Both the position numbers and the translations under genes were made by a program. From the NCBI RefSeq assembly GCF_023155275.1, contig NZ_JALMUV010000011.1, positions 1-64,000 of the forward strand: a stretch of DNA of 64,000 bases, in the 5' to 3' direction. This document shows, in pieces, positions 18,290 through 27,333 of this stretch; positions within the stretch are counted from its first letter, which is position 1, and the number at the start of each line of letters is the position of its first letter. Origin of the DNA: Streptomyces rhizoryzae. Lineage in GTDB: Bacteria; Actinomycetota; Actinomycetes; Streptomycetales; Streptomycetaceae. The notes beneath the pieces are model-generated. The model saw only the letters and a list, made by a program, of their open reading frames with translations, did no database searches and had not been told where the DNA came from.

Positions 18290-18718
18290 TCTCTCCGCGA
18301 GGCCGCCGGACCCGGCCGAGGCGGCCCCGGGCCGTTCCGGCCGGGCGGTCGTGCGCGTCCGGGGCGGGACCGCGTGCGTACGCCCGGCGCGGGGCGAAGC
18401 GCACGCGGGCGGTGCACGGTACCGACGCGGCGGTACGGGACCGGTGGTGGCCTCCGGGTATCCGGGCCGGTCCCGGGCGGGGGCCGGGCGGAGCAGCGGT
18501 CACTGCGGGTACGAGGTCCGGCCAGAGCTACGCGCATGCGGCCATGTCGGAAACATCAGGCAATGGGCCGCCCATGGCTGGAATCCATTGATATGGGGCT
18601 TGCGGGGGCGGGCGTCCGGGCCGGATCGTGAGGTGCGGCGCTCCTCCGCCCGGCGCCGCTCATGACGCCTTGCCGGGGGAGCAGATCTCCGTCTGCGCAA
18701 GGGAGTTGAGACGTCATC
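18290..18718. other. Intergenic region upstream of the nucleoside cluster
   Basis: About 430 bases without a supportable gene. It should contain the promoter for the rightward nucleoside operon. A GGGAG ribosome-site-like stretch lies near 18701. No pronounced repeat was found. Confidence 0.4.
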
Positions 18719-20011
18719 ATGCGTCCAGGGCCCGGCCCCGCGGCCGTCACGGTCGCCATCGCCGGCATCGAGTTCGGCTGGGGCAGCTCCGGCAAGCTGA
18801 GCGCCGTCCTCACGGCGCTCCGGGAGCGGTCGGCGCGCCCCCTCCGGTTCGTCGGCCTGGCCTCCGGGCTCGGCCGGCCGCTGCTGGCCGGGCAGCCCGT
18901 CGAGCGGTGGTACGACCTGCCGGATGACCCCGGCGGGGCCCGCGCCGCGGTCGGCGCGGTGGCCCGGGACGAAGAGGTCCGGGCCGCGCTGGTGGTGCTG
19001 GACGGCGCCGCCGCCAAGGCGCTGGAAGGCGCCGGGGTTCCGACCGTGTTCGTGGACAGCCTGCCGTTCCTGTGGACCGACGGGGACCGCGACGCGCTGC
19101 CGCTGGAGGTCTCGGCGTACTGCGCCCAGCGGTGCCCCGAACTCCCCGACGCCTGCCGGGGGGTGCTCGATGCGGTCCGCGCCCTGCTGTGGGTCGAGGC
19201 GGTCATCGGGAGCGCCGGTCCCGGCCCCTGGCCGCAGCGCCGGCACGGTCCGCGGCCCGGCGGGACGGCGCTGGTCAACCTCGGCGGGCTGCGCGCCCCG
19301 GGACTGGCCGACTGGACGCGCTACCCCGGCATCGTGGTGCCCGCCGCGCTGGCGGCACTGGCCGCGTACGGCACCCGCGAGGTGCACGTGGCCGGGAACC
19401 TCCCGCCGGAACTGGTCGAGCGGCAGGCGGCGATGTTTCACGTGAAACGCGCGGCCGGGGCCGGGGGACCGCCGATGGCGGTGACCGCCGGGCCGCTCCC
19501 GCACCGGGAGTTCCTCGCCCGGCTGGCCGGCTGCGAGGTGCTGCTCACCTCGCCCGGGCTGACCACGCTGCTGGAGGCCGGCAGCCTCGGCGTCCCGACC
19601 GTCTGCCTGCCGCCGCAGAACCTGAGCCAGATCTTCAACGGACGCTTCCACAGCCGGGCGGTGGGCGCCGCGGTCCGGACCACCTGGCCGGCCTCGGTGG
19701 TCAGCGAGGAGACCGCGCTGGAGCGGCGCACCGGCGGCGAGGACGCGGCGCTGCGGGTCGTCTACGACGGCATCGCGGCGGCGTACGGCGACCGGGGCGC
19801 GGCCGCGGGCGGCGGTCCGGACGGACCGCGGCCCGAGGTGGTCGCCGCCGTCCGGGACGGGATCCTGACCGCGCTGCGGACCGCCGGGCGCGGCGCCGAC
19901 TGGGGCGGACTGGCCCGCTGCGTCGGCACCGGCGGCGCGGCCCAGGTGGCCGACGCCCTGCTGGCGATACTCACCCGGGAGCCGCTGCCCGCCGCCCCGG
20001 CCCGGCCCTGA
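18719..20011 (+). CDS. Cytosylglucuronate-synthase-like glycosyltransferase (BlsD/MilC type)
   Basis: The 430-residue product is a GT-B-type glycosyltransferase-like protein. It has an N-terminal AGIEFGWGSSGKLSAVL motif, which I associate with the cytosylglucuronate synthases of blasticidin and mildiomycin pathways, and a C-terminal donor-binding region (TSPGLTTLLEAGSLGVPTVCLPPQNLSQ). Those enzymes join cytosine to UDP-glucuronate, the first committed step to the nucleoside core. It is followed by a BlsE-like radical-SAM gene, as expected for the pathway. The ATG at 18719 has a rather distant GGGAG site. An exact parS sequence lies within the gene, encoding MFHVKR. Confidence 0.75.
   Translation: MRPGPGPAAVTVAIAGIEFGWGSSGKLSAVLTALRERSARPLRFVGLASGLGRPLLAGQPVERWYDLPDDPGGARAAVGAVARDEEVRAALVVLDGAAAKALEGAGVPTVFVDSLPFLWTDGDRDALPLEVSAYCAQRCPELPDACRGVLDAVRALLWVEAVIGSAGPGPWPQRRHGPRPGGTALVNLGGLRAPGLADWTRYPGIVVPAALAALAAYGTREVHVAGNLPPELVERQAAMFHVKRAAGAGGPPMAVTAGPLPHREFLARLAGCEVLLTSPGLTTLLEAGSLGVPTVCLPPQNLSQIFNGRFHSRAVGAAVRTTWPASVVSEETALERRTGGEDAALRVVYDGIAAAYGDRGAAAGGGPDGPRPEVVAAVRDGILTALRTAGRGADWGGLARCVGTGGAAQVADALLAILTREPLPAAPARP
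19435..19448. other. Perfect parS site inside a coding sequence
   Basis: GTTTCACGTGAAAC matches all 14 bases of the Streptomyces ParB-binding consensus. It lies within the cytosylglucuronate-synthase-like gene. Confidence 0.75.
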
Positions 20012-20099
20012 CACCGCCCGGCCGCACCGGCCCCGACGGCCCCGCCCGTGGTCCGGACCGCTCCCGGAAAGCCCCCTCCACCAGGAAGATTCCGCTGCC

Positions 20100-21128
20100 A
20101 TGTCCGCTGCACCCGCCGAGGCGCTGCCCGGCACACCGCCCGCACCGCGCCCCCGGTACCTGTTCATCCGGATCCTGGAAGCCTGCAACGCCGACTGCTT
20201 CATGTGCGAGTTCGCGCTCTCCCGCGACACCTTCCGGTTCTCCGCCGGGGACTTCGCCGAACTGCTGCCCAAGGCCCGGGCGGCCGGGGTGGGGTACGTG
20301 CGGTTCACCGGCGGGGAGCCGCTGATGCACCGGGACGTCGTGGACCTGGTCCGGGCCGGCACCGCCGCCGGGATGAAGATATCGCTGATCACCAACGGGA
20401 TGCTGCTGCCGCGGATGGCCGCGCGGCTCGCCGACGCCGGGCTGGCGCAGGTGATCGTCAGCCTGGACGGCGCCTCCGCGGCCACCCACGACGTCTACCG
20501 GCGCTCCCCCGGGATGTTCGACAACGGGCTGCGCGGGCTGCGGGACGCCGCCGCCCTCGGCGTCCTGCCCCGGGTCAACACCGTCGTCGGTCCGCACAAC
20601 TACACCGAGATGCCCGCCCTCCAGCGGGTGCTGACCGAGGCCGGGGTGCGGCAGTGGGAGCTGTCCGCGCTGAAGCTGGACCGCTCGATCACCTACCCCG
20701 ACCCGGACCACGTCCGGGCGGTCTGCGACCCGCTGTACACCGCCGACCCGGACACCGTGCTGGTCCCGCTGGGCAAGCGGTTCTACGGCGACACCCCGGA
20801 GGAGCAGCAGCGGTACTTCGACGAGTCGGTGACCCCGCGGGCCTCCCGGCCGCTGTGCCACGTCGTCGACGACGTGATCTACCTCGACGGCAAGTACGGG
20901 CGGATGTACGCGTGCAGCTGCCTGCCGCACCGCGAGGACGACAGCGGACCGGGCGGTGCGCCGCTGCGCGAGGGCGGGGTGATCCACCTCGACACCCCGG
21001 TGTTCCGGCGCCATGCGGACTTCTTCCGGGAGCGGGGGCCCGAGCTGTGCGGCGGCTGCTCCACCACCGCCGCCGGCTACAGCGACGACGTGGCCCGGCT
21101 CGGGGCGGTGCCACCGTGGCGGTACTGA
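20100..21128 (+). CDS. Radical-SAM cytosylglucuronate decarboxylase-like enzyme (BlsE type)
   Basis: This 342-residue radical-SAM enzyme has the CxxxCxxC cluster motif at Cys29, Cys33 and Cys36 (ACNADCFMCEF), a GGEPLMH motif and a Cys-rich C-terminal region (ACSCLPH and LCGGC) that could bind an auxiliary iron-sulfur cluster. In blasticidin S biosynthesis BlsE converts cytosylglucuronic acid to the pentopyranose by radical decarboxylation at C5. The gene follows the synthase-like gene and overlaps the next gene. The function is assigned by motif plus context. Confidence 0.75.
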   Translation: MSAAPAEALPGTPPAPRPRYLFIRILEACNADCFMCEFALSRDTFRFSAGDFAELLPKARAAGVGYVRFTGGEPLMHRDVVDLVRAGTAAGMKISLITNGMLLPRMAARLADAGLAQVIVSLDGASAATHDVYRRSPGMFDNGLRGLRDAAALGVLPRVNTVVGPHNYTEMPALQRVLTEAGVRQWELSALKLDRSITYPDPDHVRAVCDPLYTADPDTVLVPLGKRFYGDTPEEQQRYFDESVTPRASRPLCHVVDDVIYLDGKYGRMYACSCLPHREDDSGPGGAPLREGGVIHLDTPVFRRHADFFRERGPELCGGCSTTAAGYSDDVARLGAVPPWRY

Positions 21129-22090
21129 GGACCGGCGGGGCCGCCGACAGCGGTACCGGCCCGCTCCGCCACCGGGTGCTGCTGGTCTCGCGCGACGCGG
21201 AACTGGACTCGGTGCTGGCCCGGCGGCGGATCGCGGCCCACCTGGGCGAACTGCGGCCGGTGGCCGCCCGGTTCGCCCCGGACGGCCGGCCCGTCCCGGA
21301 CGGCGGCGGGACCGCGCAGACGGCCCTGGTCTGCGACGACGACGCGACCGCCGGACACCTGCTGGACCGCGGCGTCCCGGTGGTCCACCTGCGCTCCGGG
21401 CACCGGGCCGGCGGCGTCGGCGGGGCCGCGGAGTCCCCGCCGCGCGGTGCGCTGTGCCGGGTGCACCGGCCCGGCTGGCTGCCCGGCCCCTGGCCCCCGT
21501 CCGGCGGCGCCCGAACGACCGGCGTACTGGCCCCGGCCCGGCCGGCCCGCGACCGGATGCGCACCGGCACCCTGCTGCTGCTGTCCCTGTGGGACGTCCC
21601 CGGCGAGCGGGTCGAGGGCTACGCCGCGGAGGTGCTGCGCCCGCTGGTCCGCGCGGCGGTCCGCCGGACCGGGAGCTGCACGGTGGTCTGCGACACCCGG
21701 ACCGCGGCGGTCCGGGACGCGCTCGGCGGCCTGCCGCGGGTCCGCACCGGCCGGGCCGCCGACCCGGCCGTGGACGCCGACGCGCTGCACGCCCGCGCCG
21801 CCTGCTTCCTGGCCTCGCCCACCCTGGGCGCGCTGGCACTCGCCCAGGCACGGCGCGCGCCGCTGACGTTCCTGCCGCCCCTCGGGGCCGCCCAGCGGGA
21901 CCTGGCGGAACGGGTGGCCCGGGCGGTGCCGGTGCCGGTGGCCGCCGACCCGGACGATCCGGCGCCGTGGGCCCCGCCCGGCGACCCGGCGGGCGGGCCG
22001 TGGCACCGGCTCGATCCGGCCGCCGACGACCTCCGCGGCGCCCAGCGCGTCGCCCGCACCCTGCGCCAGCTCTGCCTCGCACCCCTCTGA
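21116..22090 (+). CDS. Hypothetical protein in the nucleoside cluster, possibly glycosyltransferase-related
   Basis: A GTG at 21116 opens a 324-residue frame that overlaps the radical-SAM gene by 13 bases. The protein is Arg/Ala-rich. The first half contains HRVLLVSRDAELDSVLARRR and the second half a segment (CFLASPTLGALALAQARRAPLTFLPP) resembling the nucleotide-sugar site of GT-B enzymes, like that of the upstream synthase. No catalytic motif can be named. It may be an accessory subunit or paralogue of the cytosylglucuronate synthase. Confidence 0.6.
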   Translation: MAVLRTGGAADSGTGPLRHRVLLVSRDAELDSVLARRRIAAHLGELRPVAARFAPDGRPVPDGGGTAQTALVCDDDATAGHLLDRGVPVVHLRSGHRAGGVGGAAESPPRGALCRVHRPGWLPGPWPPSGGARTTGVLAPARPARDRMRTGTLLLLSLWDVPGERVEGYAAEVLRPLVRAAVRRTGSCTVVCDTRTAAVRDALGGLPRVRTGRAADPAVDADALHARAACFLASPTLGALALAQARRAPLTFLPPLGAAQRDLAERVARAVPVPVAADPDDPAPWAPPGDPAGGPWHRLDPAADDLRGAQRVARTLRQLCLAPL

Positions 22091-22284
22091 CCCGCCCCGC
22101 ACCGACCGCACCACGCCCGTCGCGGCCCCGCTCCGTCCCCCGACCCGTCCCGCCGTTCCGTACCGCCGTTCCGGCCGGACGATCCCTCCCGCCGATCCGT
22201 CCCGCCGACTCCCCTGCCGCACCGCCGACCCGTCCCGCACCGCCGACCCGTACGCGACCGACGCCCCGCCAACCAGGAGTGGCC

Positions 22285-23586
22285 ATGTCCCGCACCACCG
22301 GCGAAACCGGCACCGCCGACAGCCCGCCGGCCCCCACCGGCCCGCCCGCCGACCCCGACACCTCCGAGTCCACCCGGCAGACCCAGGCCCCGCCCACCCG
22401 GCAGACCTCGCCCCCACCCACCCGGCAGACCTCGCCCCCACCCACCCGGCAGAGCTCGTCCCCACCCACCCGTCCCAGCGTTCCCCCCGACCAGTGGAAC
22501 GACTGGCGCTGGCACATGCGCAAGCGCATCACCAGCGCCGAGAAGGCCCGCGAATGGCTCGTCCTCAGCCCCGGCGAGGAGAAGGCCATCGCCGAGACGG
22601 CCGGCACGTACCGCTGGAGCATCACCCCGTACTACGCGTCCCTGATGGACCCGCTCGACCCCGCCTGCCCCATCCGGCAGCAGGGCGTGCCCGCCCTCGG
22701 CGAACTGGCCGAGTACTCCGGCGCCGAGGTCGACCCGGTCGGCGACATGTACTTCCGCAAGACCAACCGCGTGGTCCACAAGTACCCGGACCGGGTGATC
22801 ATGCTGATCACCGAGGCGTGCCCGGTCTACTGCCGGCACTGCACCCGCAAGTTCCACACCACCGACGTCTCCGGCACCTACTTCCGCGACAACGAGGGCG
22901 GCGCGTACGACGAGGACCTGCGCTACATCGCCGACCACCCCGAGATCCGCGACGTCCTGCTCACCGGCGGCGACCCGCTCTCGTACCAGGACGGCAAGCT
23001 GGAGGAGATCATCGCCGGGCTGCGGGCCATCCCCAGCGTGGAGATCATCCGGATCGGCAGCCGCTTCCCGGTGCTGCTGCCGCAGCGGATCACCGACGGC
23101 CTGTGCGAGATGCTCGCCCGCCACCACCCGGTGTGGCTGAACACCCACTTCAACCACCCCAAGGAGATCACCCCGGAAGCCGCCGCCGCGGTCGACCGGC
23201 TGCTGCGCCACGGCATCCCGGTCGGCAACCAGACCGTGCTGCTGCGCGGCGTCAACGACGACGTCGCCACCATGCGCACCCTGATGACGGAGCTGCTGCG
23301 GATCCGCGTGCGCCCCTACTACCTCTACCACTGCGACAACGTCACCGGCGTCTCGCACTTCATGACCTCCATCGAGAAGGGCTGGGAGATCATGGAGGGC
23401 CTCCAGGGGCACATCACCGGCTTCGGGGTGCCGCAGTACGTGCTGACCACCAAGCTGGGCAAGATCCCGCTCGCCCAGCCGTACTTCACCCCGACCGAGG
23501 ACGGACTGCGGCTGCGCAACTACCGGGGCCAGGAGATGGTCGTGGACGCGTCCGTGCACCCGATCACGGAGGCCGATCTGCGATGA
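22285..23586 (+). CDS. Radical-SAM/PLP 2,3-aminomutase (KamA family; BlsG-like)
   Basis: The 433-residue product is a lysine-2,3-aminomutase-family enzyme. Its radical-SAM cysteines are Cys179, Cys183 and Cys186 (EACPVYCRHC) and the PLP lysine is probably Lys393 in LGKIP. Of the two aspartates that hold the lysine side-chain amine in Clostridium KAM, one is kept (Asp351 in YHCDN) and the other is replaced by Thr388 (YVLTT). This argues for a substrate other than lysine, such as arginine to beta-arginine as in blasticidin S. The first 70 residues are a Pro/Thr/Ser-rich tail made of 24-base repeats. The ATG follows CAGGAGT and the stop overlaps the next start (ATGA). Confidence 0.85.
   Translation: MSRTTGETGTADSPPAPTGPPADPDTSESTRQTQAPPTRQTSPPPTRQTSPPPTRQSSSPPTRPSVPPDQWNDWRWHMRKRITSAEKAREWLVLSPGEEKAIAETAGTYRWSITPYYASLMDPLDPACPIRQQGVPALGELAEYSGAEVDPVGDMYFRKTNRVVHKYPDRVIMLITEACPVYCRHCTRKFHTTDVSGTYFRDNEGGAYDEDLRYIADHPEIRDVLLTGGDPLSYQDGKLEEIIAGLRAIPSVEIIRIGSRFPVLLPQRITDGLCEMLARHHPVWLNTHFNHPKEITPEAAAAVDRLLRHGIPVGNQTVLLRGVNDDVATMRTLMTELLRIRVRPYYLYHCDNVTGVSHFMTSIEKGWEIMEGLQGHITGFGVPQYVLTTKLGKIPLAQPYFTPTEDGLRLRNYRGQEMVVDASVHPITEADLR
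22393..22464. repeat. Three tandem 24-bp repeats in the aminomutase gene
   Basis: Units at 22393-22416, 22417-22440 and 22441-22464 encode PTRQTSPP-type octapeptides, with a partial fourth unit following. The first two copies are identical and the third has two changes. They form a disordered N-terminal extension before the catalytic domain. Confidence 0.85.
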
Positions 23587-24764
23587 GCCTGGACAAGCGG
23601 CTGGGGCAGCGCTTCCTGCCCTACGGAGCCAACTACCTCGACTGGGCCGACCTGACCGAGCTGCGGGAGGCGATCGGCCACGGTGTGCTCTTCCGCTACC
23701 AGACCGAGCAGGAGTCCATCGCCTCCCGGCTGGAACGGCGGGTCGCCGAACGGTTCGGCGCGGCGCACGTCCTGGCGGTCCACAACTGCACCGAGGCGCT
23801 CCGCCTCGCCCTGATCTCCACCCGCCCGCGCACCGGCGACCCGGTGTACATCCCGGCCACCACCTTCGTCGCGGTCGCCGGGGCGGTGCTCTCCAGCGGA
23901 CTGATCCCGGTCCTGGTCGACGTCGACGAGTCGCTGTCCCTGGACGCGTCGCTGCTGCCGGCCGGTGCCGAGCGGGTGATCGTCGCGCACATGGAGGGCA
24001 CGGTCGCGCCGCTGCCCGAGGGCGTGCCCTACGTCATCGAGGACAGTGCGCAGGCGCTCGGCGCGCGGTTCCCCGACGGCCGGCACACCGGCACCCGCGG
24101 GTACGCCGGCACCTTCAGCTTCCACCACAACAAGGTGCTCACCTCCGGCGAGGGCGGCCTGGTGACCACCAACGACCCGGACGCCTGGCAGACCATGCGC
24201 TGCTACCACGACCACGGCTCGGCCCGGGTCCCCGGCCGCTACCCGACCTGGGACCAGGACGCCTACTACGGCGAGAACTTCGTCACCAGCGAGGGCGTCG
24301 CGGCCATCCAGTACCAGCAGTTCCGCCACCTCGACGCGTTGCTGGCCGGACTGGAGCGGCAGCACGCCCTCGCCCTGCAAGAGCTTCCCGAGCGCCGGGA
24401 CCTGGAGGTGCTGCCGCGCGCCGAGGGCGACGTCAAGATCAGCCTGCGGTTCCGGTGGGAGAGCCGGGAGCTGCGGGACGCCGCGGTGGCCGCGCTCACC
24501 GCCAAGGGCATCGCCAACTGGACGCTGGGCAAGTACCTGCTGCCCGACCACCCGGTCCTCACCGGGCGGCGCTCGCTGTACGCCGACGGTTTCCCGTGGA
24601 ACCTCGCACCAAAGGGGCAGCCGGCGGCCCTCAGCCGGGACGGCTTCGCCCGCACCCGCGACCTGCTCGACCGGACCCTGTGCATCCCGCTGTCGCCGGA
24701 ACTCCCCGAGGACGAGCAGGTGCTCGCGGTCAAGGCGGTCCGCCAGGTCCTGGAGGCGGTATGA
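23583..24764 (+). CDS. DegT/DnrJ/EryC1-family PLP aminotransferase (BlsH-like)
   Basis: The 393-residue protein is a sugar-aminotransferase-type PLP enzyme. VHNCTEALRLAL binds the cofactor phosphate, EDSAQALGARF carries the PLP-ring aspartate, and Lys184 in FSFHHNKVLTSGEGG is the Schiff-base lysine. In the blasticidin pathway a DegT enzyme acts on the 4-keto pentopyranose after decarboxylation to introduce the amino group. The ATGA overlaps at both ends with the aminomutase and the ATP-grasp ligase show tight co-translation. Confidence 0.8.
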   Translation: MSLDKRLGQRFLPYGANYLDWADLTELREAIGHGVLFRYQTEQESIASRLERRVAERFGAAHVLAVHNCTEALRLALISTRPRTGDPVYIPATTFVAVAGAVLSSGLIPVLVDVDESLSLDASLLPAGAERVIVAHMEGTVAPLPEGVPYVIEDSAQALGARFPDGRHTGTRGYAGTFSFHHNKVLTSGEGGLVTTNDPDAWQTMRCYHDHGSARVPGRYPTWDQDAYYGENFVTSEGVAAIQYQQFRHLDALLAGLERQHALALQELPERRDLEVLPRAEGDVKISLRFRWESRELRDAAVAALTAKGIANWTLGKYLLPDHPVLTGRRSLYADGFPWNLAPKGQPAALSRDGFARTRDLLDRTLCIPLSPELPEDEQVLAVKAVRQVLEAV

Positions 24765-26122
24765 GCACCGGCAGCCGGCGGCCGGTGCTGCTGATGGCGG
24801 ACGACCGGGCCACCTCCTTCACCCGGTACGCGGCCCGGGCGCTCCCGCACGACCTGGTGCTGCTGCGGTTCGCCGAGGCCCGCCGGGACCTCTCGGACGA
24901 CTACCTGCGGCAGACCGCGCACCTGCCGGCGTTCTGGGTGCGCGCGGGCGTGCCGCTGGCCGAGGAGGCCCGCCGGTACCGGGCGTGGGCCCGGCGGCTG
25001 CCGCTGGCACCCGACCGGTTCTGCAACCCGTCCGAGCCGCGGCAGGCCCTCGCCCAGCGGTTCGCCGCGCTGGCCGGGCTGCCGCACCTGACCGAGCGGC
25101 AGGTGCGCTGGGTGCGCGACAAGGGCGCCATGAAGGACCGCTTCCGGGAGTTGGGGCTGCGCACCGCCGCGTACGCCCGGGTGACCTCCGCCGCGGACGT
25201 GGCCGCGTTCGCCGCCCGCTGCGGCTGGCCGGTGGTGCTCAAACCCGCCGACTCCTTCGCCTGCGTCGACACCTACCGGCTGGCCGGGCCGCACCAGCTG
25301 GCCGGTCTCGACCTCACCGCCCGGGACTGGCTGGTGGAGGAGCACCTGGGCGGCACCGAGTGGGAGGTCTGCGCGCTGCTGCACGGCGGAGAGGTGCTGG
25401 ACGCCTGGCCGAGCGCCATGCCGTGCCGGCCGCTGGACATCGTCGAGGGCGCGATGAACGCCAACATCAGCGTCGCCACCGACGAGGTGCCCGCGCTCGC
25501 CGCCACCCCCGCCGCGTCCCGGGCCGCGCTGCGTGCCCTCGTCCAGACCGTCGCCACCGGCATGGGCCTCGACCACGGCTATGTCCACATGGAGTTCTTC
25601 CTCATCGGCGGGGAGGTCTACGCGGGCGAGATCGGGCTGCGGATCGCCGGCTGCGAGATCGCCGCCAACCACGGGCACGCCTACGGCTTCGACGTCTTCG
25701 GCGCCACCCTCGACGTGCACCTCGGCCGCCGCCCGCGGCTGCGCTACGGCGAGCGGCGGTGCGTGGGCGACCTGCTGCTGCCGCTGCCGGGGTCCGGGAC
25801 GGTCCGCCGGATCACGCCCCGCGCGGAGCTGCTGCGCATCCCCGGCGTGCTCGACGCCGTTCTCAGGGTGCGCCCCGGCGATCCGGTGGCGGCCCGGCGC
25901 GCCTCGCACACCGCATCCGGCTACGTCCATGTGTCAGGAGCAACGATCCGTGAAGTGGAAGAGCGTATGCGCCAGGTCCTCGACGCCTTCACGATCGAGG
26001 TCGCCCCGGCGGTTCCGCGCCCTGCTGACCCGCCGCGGGGTGGCGGGCCCGGCGTGGTGGAGCGTGCTGGCCCGGCTGCCCGTCTACCTGATGTCCCTGG
26101 CCATGGTGCTGCTGGTCCGTGA
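24761..26122 (+). CDS. ATP-grasp ligase (probable amide-bond former)
   Basis: This 453-residue ATP-grasp protein contains RDKGAMKDRFRELGL, the ATP-binding strand WPVVLKPADSFACVD, the WLVEEHLGGTEWEV grasp segment and the metal-binding region GYVHMEFFLIGGEVYAGEIGLRIAG. ATP-grasp ligases join a carboxylate to an amine through an acyl phosphate. Here the expected role is coupling the beta-amino acid to the amino-sugar nucleoside, the last assembly step of a blasticidin-type compound. The start overlaps the aminotransferase stop. The last 58 codons overlap the next gene in another frame. Confidence 0.8.
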   Translation: MSTGSRRPVLLMADDRATSFTRYAARALPHDLVLLRFAEARRDLSDDYLRQTAHLPAFWVRAGVPLAEEARRYRAWARRLPLAPDRFCNPSEPRQALAQRFAALAGLPHLTERQVRWVRDKGAMKDRFRELGLRTAAYARVTSAADVAAFAARCGWPVVLKPADSFACVDTYRLAGPHQLAGLDLTARDWLVEEHLGGTEWEVCALLHGGEVLDAWPSAMPCRPLDIVEGAMNANISVATDEVPALAATPAASRAALRALVQTVATGMGLDHGYVHMEFFLIGGEVYAGEIGLRIAGCEIAANHGHAYGFDVFGATLDVHLGRRPRLRYGERRCVGDLLLPLPGSGTVRRITPRAELLRIPGVLDAVLRVRPGDPVAARRASHTASGYVHVSGATIREVEERMRQVLDAFTIEVAPAVPRPADPPRGGGPGVVERAGPAARLPDVPGHGAAGP

Positions 26123-27233
26123 ACAGGGCGGCAGCTACGCCCAGTCCGGCACGGTCGCCGCCGCCTACACGGTCTGCATGGCGGTGGGCGGTCCGCTAAT
26201 CGCCCGTCGGGCCGACCGGTCGGGCCCCCGGGCGGTCCTGCTCGTCACCGGCCTGGTGCATCCGGCGGCACTCGCCGTGCTGGTGTGGGCCACCGCACCG
26301 GGAAGCTGGGCCCAGCCCGCGGTGGCCGGCGTCGCCGGACTGGCGCTGCCGCCGGCCAACTCCGTGATGCGGTCGCTGTGGGCGCGGCTGCCGCTGGCGG
26401 ACGGCGAGCGCGAACTGGCCTACCTCTGGGAGGCGCTGCTCACCGAGGTCCTGGTCATCACGGCGCCGCTGCTGCTCGCCGGCCTGATGCTGGCGGGCTC
26501 GGCGGGGCTCGCGCTGACCGCCGCCGCGGCGGCCGGCGGGGCGGGGGCGCTGGGTCTGGCCTGCACCCGGGCCGCCGGAGGCGGCAGGCGGCCCGCCGCG
26601 GACCGCGCGGCGGACGGCCGCGCGTCCGTCGTCCTGGGCCCGCTGCGGAACCCGGCGCTGCTGGCGCTCACCGCGATCATGGCGACCTGCGCCCTGCCCA
26701 TCGGGCTGATGACACTGGCCATCCCCGCGTTCGTGGACGCGCACGGGGCACGCGGCGGCACCGGCGTGGTCTACGCGTGCTGGGGCGTGGGCAGTGCGGC
26801 CGGTGCGCTGTGGCTGGGGCGCGGACAGGCCGGGGTGGCGGTGTACCGGCGGTTCCCGCGCCAGGTGCTCGGCTACGCCCTGGGCACCGCACTGCCCCTG
26901 CTGGCCACGTCCGAGGTCGCCCTCGGGCTCGCGCTGGCGGTGGGCGGCGCCCCCATCGCACTGGTCTCGGCGAGCGAGATGACGCTGGTCGGCGCGGTCT
27001 CCGAGGAGCGGCAGCTGACCGAGGCGTTCACCTGGGCGTCGCTGGCGACGGTGGCCGGGGACGCGCTGGGGCAGCAGGCGGGCGGGCTGCTGATGGCGCC
27101 GCTGGGCCCGCGGGGCGTGTTCGCGGCCGCGTTCGCGGTGGCGCTGGCCGGCGCCGGACTGGCCTTCGCCTGCCGGGGCCTGCTGACCCGCGGCGTCCGC
27201 CCGGCCACGGTGAGCGCGGAGGCGGTGGCATGA
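25950..27233 (+). CDS. MFS transporter (probable product exporter)
   Basis: The 427-residue protein has the hydrophobic pattern of a 12-helix major-facilitator permease. The first segment is LPVYLMSLAMVLLVREQGG, the conserved loop IARRADRSGPR between helices 2 and 3 is present, and a C-terminal half begins near PLRNPALLALTAIM. It probably exports the nucleoside antibiotic and gives self-protection. The GTG at 25950 is preferred because CAGGAG lies nine bases upstream, which gives a 173-base overlap with the ATP-grasp gene. A GTG at 26040 with a poorer site would shorten the overlap to 83 bases. Confidence 0.75.
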   Translation: MKWKSVCARSSTPSRSRSPRRFRALLTRRGVAGPAWWSVLARLPVYLMSLAMVLLVREQGGSYAQSGTVAAAYTVCMAVGGPLIARRADRSGPRAVLLVTGLVHPAALAVLVWATAPGSWAQPAVAGVAGLALPPANSVMRSLWARLPLADGERELAYLWEALLTEVLVITAPLLLAGLMLAGSAGLALTAAAAAGGAGALGLACTRAAGGGRRPAADRAADGRASVVLGPLRNPALLALTAIMATCALPIGLMTLAIPAFVDAHGARGGTGVVYACWGVGSAAGALWLGRGQAGVAVYRRFPRQVLGYALGTALPLLATSEVALGLALAVGGAPIALVSASEMTLVGAVSEERQLTEAFTWASLATVAGDALGQQAGGLLMAPLGPRGVFAAAFAVALAGAGLAFACRGLLTRGVRPATVSAEAVA

Positions 27234-27333
27234 ACGGCGGCGGCCCTGGCGTGAAGGACGGCCCTGGCGTGGACGACGACCGTGGCCTGTGCGCAAGCGC
27301 TGAGATGCACGGGAGGCCGCCGCCCGGCGCCCC

